Positions 7,149-12,752 of a stretch of DNA of 12,752 bases are shown one piece after another; the first letter of the stretch is position 1; the number at the start of each line of letters is the position of its first letter. The position numbers and the translations under genes are program-made. The DNA comes from Pseudomonadota bacterium (GTDB taxonomy: Bacteria > Pseudomonadota > Alphaproteobacteria > Rhizobiales > Kaistiaceae), in contig JAEZEN010000300.1 in the NCBI GenBank assembly GCA_023433185.1, forward strand, positions 1 to 12,752, given 5' to 3'. The notes beneath the pieces were generated by a model. That model was not told where the DNA came from, did no database searches, and saw only the letters and a program-made list of their open reading frames with translations.

Positions 7149-7580
7149 TCAGCCGCCCGGCCACTCGCGCCAGTGGCTCGGCCGGACGAACACGGGCTTG
7201 CCGCTCTCGGCATTGACCCATGTGCGCTGCACCTGACGGCAGGCGAAGGCGAGGGCGCTCGGCCGACCTTCGGCCATCGTCGCGAGCTGGACCGGACGGT
7301 CGTCCGGGGCGCTCCGGATGTGCCGCCACGGGTTGCCGGTGACCGGTTCGGCCGGAGGCGCCACCGCGCGCGCCGGCGTCCCGCCCGCCGCAAGCCCGGC
7401 GAGCGCAGGGGCCACCACCCGGTCATAGAGCCCCTTCTGGGCGCGAGTCAGGCGGTCGTAGCCGAGGTCGACGGCCGCAAGGGCGACGCCGTAGGCCGGA
7501 TCACCAGGGTCGAGTTCGCCGCGGTCCACGAGGGCCGCGATCTTGTCTGCAAGGTCCCGATCGGAAGAAGAGATGTTCAA
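7149..7580 (-). CDS. Hypothetical protein
   Basis: A 143-residue protein not recognised. The frame extends to an ATG at 7700, but the TTG at 7580-7578 is preferred: it has GGCGGAG six bases upstream, and the first residues (NISSSDRDLADKIAALVDRGEL) begin a coherent helical domain. The N-terminal part (about 5-65) looks all-helical and contains YGVALAAVDLGYDRLTRAQKGLYDRVVAPAL. A Pro/Ala-rich linker follows near 66-85. The C-terminal part contains NPWRHIRSAPDDRPVQLATM, a single Cys in FACRQVQRTW, and ends in PVFVRPSHWREWPGG, Trp-rich and probably a compact beta-fold. No signal peptide or membrane helix is seen. It is convergent with the previous gene and divergent from lptM. The bases before the start (7581-7622) are clearly richer in A+T than the surroundings. 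The function is unknown. Confidence 0.65.
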   Translation of the reverse strand: MNISSSDRDLADKIAALVDRGELDPGDPAYGVALAAVDLGYDRLTRAQKGLYDRVVAPALAGLAAGGTPARAVAPPAEPVTGNPWRHIRSAPDDRPVQLATMAEGRPSALAFACRQVQRTWVNAESGKPVFVRPSHWREWPGG

Positions 7581-7586
7581 TTGTTT

Positions 7587-7593
7587 CTCCGCC
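7587..7593 (-). promoter_or_regulatory. Ribosome binding site supporting a TTG start at 7580
   Basis: GGCGGAG on the minus strand lies six bases before the TTG at 7580-7578. No comparable site precedes the more distant ATG at 7700, so the shorter protein is preferred. Confidence 0.55.
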
Positions 7594-7674
7594 TTTGCAT
7601 AAAACTTTCGCTTTTGGACAAGGCATTCGCTACTTCCGGCGCGTCCGCAAGCGAGCGAACCGAGTACTTGGCCG

Positions 7675-7697
7675 TCGTCCTGCAATGGACGATTGCA
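7675..7697. promoter_or_regulatory. Overlapping palindromes in divergent intergenic DNA, candidate operator
   Basis: TGCAATGGACGATTGCA (7681-7697) is a perfect 6-5-6 interrupted palindrome. An overlapping one, TCGTCC-N6-GGACGA, spans 7675-7692. They lie in the 289-base region between the start of the hypothetical gene (minus) and lptM (plus), about 95 bases upstream of the first and 170 upstream of the second. The size fits a dimeric repressor or activator site. The binding protein is unknown. Confidence 0.4.
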
Positions 7698-7767
7698 CAA
7701 TAACTAGGTGCGCGTGACATCGCGTCTACCTGCAACGGCCAGAAAAGGCGCGGCGAGCTTGCGTTGC

Positions 7768-7798
7768 GGACAGCGTGCAGAGTGCCGCGCGTTATGCT
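7768..7798 (+). promoter_or_regulatory. Possible sigma-70 promoter of lptM
   Basis: TATGCT at 7793-7798, followed by AGG, is a reasonable -10 element for an alphaproteobacterial housekeeping promoter. A poor -35 (GGACAG, 7768-7773) lies 19 bases upstream of it. This is 72 bases before the lptM start and is the best candidate in the gap. The weak -35 keeps confidence low. Confidence 0.3.
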
Positions 7799-7869
7799 AG
7801 GAAGGTCGCGGCGTGGGGCCGGGTGGCCGCGCGCTGAACGATGTCGGGGAGAATGAGGGGGTTTCTGCC

Positions 7870-8067
7870 GTGGCGTTCAGTGATCGTCGGGTCATCCTAC
7901 GCGCCGTCCTCGCGGCGACCCTGATTTCGGCCGTCGGTCTGAGCGCCTGCGGGCGGAAGGGCGCCCTCGAGCCACCCCCGAAGGCCGACGTCACGTCGGG
8001 CCAGGTGGACGGCGACAACAACGACGACAAGCCGAACCGCAGCTTCCCGCTGGATTTCCTGCTCTAG
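7870..8067 (+). CDS. lptM: Small lipoprotein LptM (YifL-like, LPS translocon maturation)
   Basis: A 65-residue lipoprotein. Residues 1-26 are a lipoprotein signal: DRR near the start, a hydrophobic stretch (VILRAVLAATLISAVGL) and the lipobox L-S-A-C with Cys27 as the lipidated residue. The residues after the Cys, CGRKGALEPP, match the CGxKGxLxxP hallmark of the LptM family. In E. coli LptM assists disulfide maturation of the LptD/LptE translocon in the outer membrane; the same job here is inferred. The tail is hydrophilic and Asp/Asn-rich, with RSFPLDFLL at the end. The GTG at 7870 is chosen over an upstream ATG because GAGGGGG lies eight bases before it and the lipoprotein signal begins there. 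lysA follows after 63 bases, as is usual for this family. Confidence 0.88.
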   Translation: MAFSDRRVILRAVLAATLISAVGLSACGRKGALEPPPKADVTSGQVDGDNNDDKPNRSFPLDFLL

Positions 8068-8130
8068 GCGCTCAAGCCGGCGACCCGCCGCTTCGTCCCG
8101 GCTGGGCGCCACGACACCGGACCCCTATCC

Positions 8131-9405
<1,275 letters not shown>

Positions 9406-9415
9406 GGCACGCCCC

Positions 9416-9450
9416 TTGGCACCGCCTCGAATTCCCCTAACTCTGTGCTA
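9416..9450 (+). promoter_or_regulatory. Possible promoter before the DUF4175 gene
   Basis: TTGGCA at 9416-9421 is a fair -35 element. A -10 could be TAACTC (9438-9443, spacer 16) or TGTGCT (9444-9449, spacer too long at 22). TGTGCTAGGGTCGCG resembles the TATGCTAGGAAGGTCGCG found upstream of lptM. It lies just after the lysA stop and 43 bases before the ATG at 9493. Evidence is weak. Confidence 0.25.
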
Positions 9451-9492
9451 GGGTCGCGCGCGGGGCGAACGGCGAGAAGGCGTAGTTGGCGG

Positions 9493-12003
9493 ATGGCCAG
9501 GGCCGACGACATTCACCCGACCGGGCAGACCCCCGACGAGGCCGCGGCGCGGCGGCGTATCGAAAGCGCGATCTTCCGCGCCCGGCTGGTGCTGCTGTGG
9601 GAGTCGGTGTGGCCGGTCGTCGCCCCGATCCTCGTGCTCGCCGGCCTCTTCGCCATCGTCTCGTGGTTCGGCCTGTGGCGGGTCGTGTCCGATCCGGTCC
9701 GCATCGCGATCCTCGTCGGCTTCGGGCTCGCCGCCGTCTATCTTGTCGTGCGCGCCTTCCGGCTCAGGGCGCCGGCCCGGACCGCGGCCCTCCTCCGTGT
9801 CGAGCGGGCGACGGGCCTCCTCCATCGGCCCGCGACCGCCCTGAGCGACGACATCGCGGTCGGCCGGGGCGACCCTGCCGCGCAGGCCCTCTGGCTCGCA
9901 CACCGCGAACGCCTTCTCGCGACACTCGACAAGCTCCGGACCGGGCTGCCCGCGCCCGGTCTCGCGCGCCGCGACCCGGTGGCGATTCGCTTCCTCGCGG
10001 TGCTCCTGATGGTCGTCGGCTTCGTGTATGCCGGGCCGGAGCGCATCGACAAGCTGTTCGAGGCCTTCCGCGGCGGCGAGCCGGTGGCCGCCACGGTCGC
10101 GCGGATCGACGCCTGGGTGACGCCACCCGCCTACACGGCACGGCCGCCGATCTTTCTCACCGGCGAGCGGGCCCGGCCGCCCGGCTCGGTGTATTCCGTT
10201 CCCGCCGGCAGCGTCGTCACGGTGCGCACCGGCGGTGCCAACGACCTGAGAGTGGTGAGCGTCGACGAGGCCGGCGAGACGCCGGCGAGCATTGCACAGG
10301 GCGATGCCGTCCCGACCCGGCCCGCGGGCGAGACCGGCCCGATCGAAAGCACCGTCTCACTCGACAGCGGCGCCGAGGTGATCGTCCGCCGGGGCGACCG
10401 CGAGGTCTTGGCCTGGGGCTTCACGGTCGAGGAGGACCATCCCCCGACGATCGCCTTCCTCAAACCGCCGGAACCGGCGCGGAGCGGCGCGCTCACCCTC
10501 TCCTACAGCATCAAGGACGACTATGGCGTGATCGGAGCGAAAGCCGAGATCGCCCCGCTCGACCCGGACGCCGGCGGACAGGCGGCCCGGCCGCTCTTCG
10601 AGGCGCCGGAGGTGCCGCTGTCCCTGCCCCAACTCCGCACCCGCGACGGCGCCGGCGAGACGATCCGCGACCTCACCGCCCATCCCTGGGCCGGGGCACG
10701 GGTGAACATGACGCTCGTGGCGCGTGACGAGGCCGAGCAGGAGGGCCGCAGCGCTCCGATGGAGGTGCTGCTCCCCTCGCGCCGCTTCACCAACCCGCTG
10801 GCGAGAGCGGTGGTCGAGCAGCGCGCCAGGCTCGCGATGGACGCCAATGCGGCGCCCCGTGTCGGCGACGCGCTCGACGCGCTGACGCTCGCGCCCGAGG
10901 ACACCTTCGACCACATCGGCAATTATCTGGCGCTGCGCAGCGCCTATTTCCGGCTCCAGAATGCCCGCGGCGACGGGGATCTCCGTGAACTGGTCGACTA
11001 CCTGTGGCAGGTCGCACTCGGCATCGAGGACGGCGACATGTCGCTTGCCGCGCAGCGGCTCCGCGATGCCCAGGAGGCGCTCCGCCAGGCGCTCGAGAAC
11101 AACGCCTCCGACGAGGAGATCGCCCGCCTTACCGAGGAACTGCGCCAGGCCATGCAGGAGTTCCTGCAGGCGCTGGCCGAAGAGGCGCGCCGCAACCCCA
11201 ACATGGCAAACCTGCCCCGGAGCCCGGATTCACAGATGCTCCGGTCCCAGGATCTCGAGCGGATGCTCGACCAGATCGAGCAGCTCTCCAGGAACGGCGC
11301 ACGCGACGCCGCCCGCCAGATGCTGAGCGAACTGCAGAACATGCTGGAAAACCTCCAGGCGGGCCGCCCGATGCAGGGCAACCCTGAGGGCGGCCAGGAG
11401 ATGATGCAGGGCCTCAACGAGCTCGCCGACATGATCCGCCGCCAGCAGCAGCTGATGGACGAGACCCACCGCGCCCAGCGCGGCCTCGGCCAGGACGGGC
11501 AGCCGATGACGCCGGAGGAGATGGCGGAGGCGCTGAGCCGGCTCCAGCAGCAGCAGCAGGCCCTCGGCGAGGCGCTGCAGCAACTGATGGAACAGATGGA
11601 AGGCATGGGCATGCCCCAGAACGGCCAGCTCGGCCAGGCGGGCGAGGCGATGGGCCGGGCCGAGGGTGCCCTCGGCGAGGGCCAGCCCGGCGACGCCGTG
11701 GGCAACCAGGGCCAGGCGCTGGAGGCGCTCCGCCAGGGCGCCCAGTCGCTCGCCCAGCAGCTCGGCAACCAGCCGGGGCCGGGCATGGCCGGCAACCCCA
11801 CCGGCCAGATGCCCAACGAGGATCCGCTCGGCCGTCCGCAGCGGACCATAGGGCCGGATCTCGGTACCACCGTCCAGGTGCCCGACGAGATCGATATCCA
11901 GCGCGCCCGCGAAATCCTCGACACGATTCGCCGCCGCCTTGGCGATCCCGACCGATCGATCCTGGAACGCGACTATCTCGAGCGCCTGCTCGACAGATTC
12001 TGA
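9493..12003 (+). CDS. Large membrane-anchored Gln-rich protein, DUF4175/TIGR02302-like
   Basis: An 836-residue protein of the family usually annotated DUF4175/TIGR02302, widespread in Alphaproteobacteria and uncharacterised. Three hydrophobic segments appear near the N-terminus: about 40-62 (PVVAPILVLAGLFAIVSWFG), 68-86 and 162-181 (FLAVLLMVVGFVYAG). A long extracytoplasmic part follows, with a beta-rich section (about 200-430), then long helices likely to form coiled coil (about 500-680) and a low-complexity Gln/Gly/Met/Ala stretch (about 686-790) with QQQQ, MEQMEGMGM and repeated GQ. A short conserved-looking helix (IDIQRAREILDTIRRRLGDP) closes it. The ATG at 9493 has only GGCGG directly before it and an AGAAGG further up; a GTG at 9445 would add 16 Arg-rich residues. 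An envelope role is inferred from topology and from its lptM-lysA neighbours. Confidence 0.88.
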   Translation: MARADDIHPTGQTPDEAAARRRIESAIFRARLVLLWESVWPVVAPILVLAGLFAIVSWFGLWRVVSDPVRIAILVGFGLAAVYLVVRAFRLRAPARTAALLRVERATGLLHRPATALSDDIAVGRGDPAAQALWLAHRERLLATLDKLRTGLPAPGLARRDPVAIRFLAVLLMVVGFVYAGPERIDKLFEAFRGGEPVAATVARIDAWVTPPAYTARPPIFLTGERARPPGSVYSVPAGSVVTVRTGGANDLRVVSVDEAGETPASIAQGDAVPTRPAGETGPIESTVSLDSGAEVIVRRGDREVLAWGFTVEEDHPPTIAFLKPPEPARSGALTLSYSIKDDYGVIGAKAEIAPLDPDAGGQAARPLFEAPEVPLSLPQLRTRDGAGETIRDLTAHPWAGARVNMTLVARDEAEQEGRSAPMEVLLPSRRFTNPLARAVVEQRARLAMDANAAPRVGDALDALTLAPEDTFDHIGNYLALRSAYFRLQNARGDGDLRELVDYLWQVALGIEDGDMSLAAQRLRDAQEALRQALENNASDEEIARLTEELRQAMQEFLQALAEEARRNPNMANLPRSPDSQMLRSQDLERMLDQIEQLSRNGARDAARQMLSELQNMLENLQAGRPMQGNPEGGQEMMQGLNELADMIRRQQQLMDETHRAQRGLGQDGQPMTPEEMAEALSRLQQQQQALGEALQQLMEQMEGMGMPQNGQLGQAGEAMGRAEGALGEGQPGDAVGNQGQALEALRQGAQSLAQQLGNQPGPGMAGNPTGQMPNEDPLGRPQRTIGPDLGTTVQVPDEIDIQRAREILDTIRRRLGDPDRSILERDYLERLLDRF

Positions 12004-12015
12004 GCATAGGCGGAA

Positions 12016-12033
12016 GCCCGGGCTTGCCCGGGC
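12016..12033 (+). terminator. GC hairpin between the DUF4175 and gluconokinase genes
   Basis: GCCCGGGC occurs at 12016-12023 and again at 12026-12033. Because each is self-complementary they can fold on each other into a stem of seven pairs with a four-base loop. AAGCCCGGGCTT (12014-12025) is also a perfect palindrome. It lies 13 bases after the stop codon. No T run follows, so it may be a weak or Rho-assisted stop, or a message-stabilising hairpin. Confidence 0.3.
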
Positions 12034-12058
12034 GAGCGCTTGCCTCTACGGGAGGCTG

Positions 12059-12607
12059 ATGAGCAGCCAGCCAGCCACCGCCGGCAATCCGGGGCCTGCC
12101 ATCGTCGTGATGGGGGTCTCGGGCAGCGGCAAGACCACCGTGGGCGAAGCGGTCGCCGCGCGCTTCGGCGTTCCCCTCCTTGAAGGCGACCAGTTCCACC
12201 CCGAGGCCAACATCGCCAAGATGTCCTCGGGAACGCCGCTGACCGACGAGGACCGCTGGCCGTGGCTCGACGCGATCGCGGCGGCGATGCGCGACGCAGC
12301 CGACGGCGTCGTCGTCACCTGTTCGTCGCTCCGGCGCACCTATCGCGACCGGCTGCGCGAAGGGGCCGGCCGGCCGGTGCTGTTCGTCTACCTCAATGGA
12401 TCGCGCGAGACCCTCGCCGCCCGGCTCGCGGCGCGGAAAGGACACTTCATGCCGGCGAGCCTTCTCGACAGCCAGCTCGCGACGCTCGAGCCGCCAAGCC
12501 CGGACGAGCCCGGCATCGTGCCGGTGTCCCTCGAGCCGCCGGTCGAAGTGGTGATCGCCACGGCGATCGACGGCCTCGCCAGCCAGCTCGGGACGACGCG
12601 CCGGTAG
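12059..12607 (+). CDS. Gluconokinase
   Basis: This 182-residue P-loop kinase would phosphorylate D-gluconate to 6-phosphogluconate, feeding the Entner-Doudoroff or pentose phosphate pathway. Walker A is GVSGSGKT (19-26). The gluconate kinase hallmark follows: EGDQFHPEANIAKMSSGTPL and DEDRWPWL (42-70), then TCSSLRRTYRDRLR, the lid region KGHFMPASLLDSQLATLEPP, and the C-terminal strand. The length is typical of the thermoresistant (GntK/IdnK) type. The ATG at 12059 has GGGAGG three bases upstream, a short spacer. The open frame extends upstream into the preceding gene but without family resemblance. It lies 55 bases after the DUF4175 gene in the same direction and has no obvious link to its neighbours; no gluconate transporter or regulator is visible in the window. 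Confidence 0.95.
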   Translation: MSSQPATAGNPGPAIVVMGVSGSGKTTVGEAVAARFGVPLLEGDQFHPEANIAKMSSGTPLTDEDRWPWLDAIAAAMRDAADGVVVTCSSLRRTYRDRLREGAGRPVLFVYLNGSRETLAARLAARKGHFMPASLLDSQLATLEPPSPDEPGIVPVSLEPPVEVVIATAIDGLASQLGTTRR

Positions 12608-12610
12608 ACC

Positions 12611-12637
12611 CCGGGCCGGCTTCGCGCGCGGCCCCGG
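12611..12637 (+). terminator. Possible hairpin after the gluconokinase gene
   Basis: CCGGGCCG (12611-12618) can pair with CGGCCCCGG (12629-12637) with one bulged C, around a ten-base loop, starting four bases after the stop. No T run follows. The remaining bases to the right edge contain no gene that can be supported. Confidence 0.25.
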
Positions 12638-12752
12638 CTTCACGGCCTGGCACCTCCTCCCGCTCGTCTCCAGATTGCCGCAAGCCCCGGGCGATGCGCT
12701 GCGCCTGGTCCGTGCCTCCGTTGCGGCGGAGCCCGCGCCCGCGGGGCGGCCC

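Noticed and set aside
7581..7700. N-terminal extension of the hypothetical minus-strand protein to an ATG at 7700
   Set aside because: The extra 40 residues do not look like a continuation of the domain, there is no ribosome site for the ATG, and the TTG at 7580 has a good one.
11547..11820. The CAG/CAGG-rich stretch as a DNA-level tandem repeat or CRISPR-like array
   Set aside because: The repetition follows the Gln/Gly-rich protein sequence, with irregular units and no spacers, so it is a coding low-complexity region.
11414..12643. A 409-codon minus-strand open frame opposite the DUF4175 gene and gluconokinase
   Set aside because: Antisense to two supported genes and of biased Arg/Gly/Pro composition. 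A GGAGGAGG upstream of a GTG near 12643 is tempting but is probably chance.
12640..12752. A possible gene end on the minus strand, or a new gene beginning on the plus strand, at the right edge
   Set aside because: Several frames are open but all are short and of biased composition, with no start, ribosome site or motif to choose one.

Overview
The window is very GC-rich, densely coded chromosomal DNA that reads as Alphaproteobacteria, most likely Hyphomicrobiales (Rhizobiales) or a close relative. The reasons are a nucleoside (BMP-type) ABC transporter beside salvage enzymes, an lptM-lysA-DUF4175 (TIGR02302-like) run, many GTG and TTG starts, and long antisense open frames typical of high-GC codon bias. 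No mobile element, CRISPR array, tRNA or rRNA was found. The lineage is inferred from gene content, not from a marker gene.

Layout. (1) Positions 1-1554, minus strand: the first part of an ABC ATPase gene preceded by a BMP-family periplasmic nucleoside-binding protein gene, with a strong GC hairpin between them. (2) 1687-3451: a short-chain dehydrogenase (minus), broken by a one-base frameshift in a run of six G/C, divergent from a LysR-type regulator (plus) across a short intergenic region with small palindromes. (3) 3529-6615, plus: a compact nucleoside salvage operon, cytidine deaminase, purine nucleoside phosphorylase, pyrimidine (thymidine-type) phosphorylase and family I inorganic pyrophosphatase, followed at 6648-7055 by an uncharacterised small protein. 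(4) 7149-7580, minus: another uncharacterised protein, convergent with the previous gene. (5) 7870-12003, plus: the small outer-membrane lipoprotein LptM, diaminopimelate decarboxylase LysA and a large membrane-anchored Gln-rich DUF4175/TIGR02302-like protein. (6) 12059-12607, plus: gluconokinase. The last 145 bases hold only a possible hairpin.

How the genes work together. The BMP transporter would import nucleosides. Cdd would deaminate cytidine or deoxycytidine. The two phosphorylases would release bases and (deoxy)ribose-1-phosphate using phosphate. The pyrophosphatase may replenish phosphate and pull nucleotide-forming reactions forward. The SDR/LysR pair sits between transporter and enzymes and looks like a separate module. 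LptM (LPS-translocon maturation), LysA (lysine and meso-DAP metabolism) and the DUF4175 protein form a second block linked to the envelope. Most of the window is ordinary metabolism. The points most worth checking are the SDR frameshift, the pyrophosphatase in the salvage operon, the two unknown small proteins and several palindromes in intergenic DNA.
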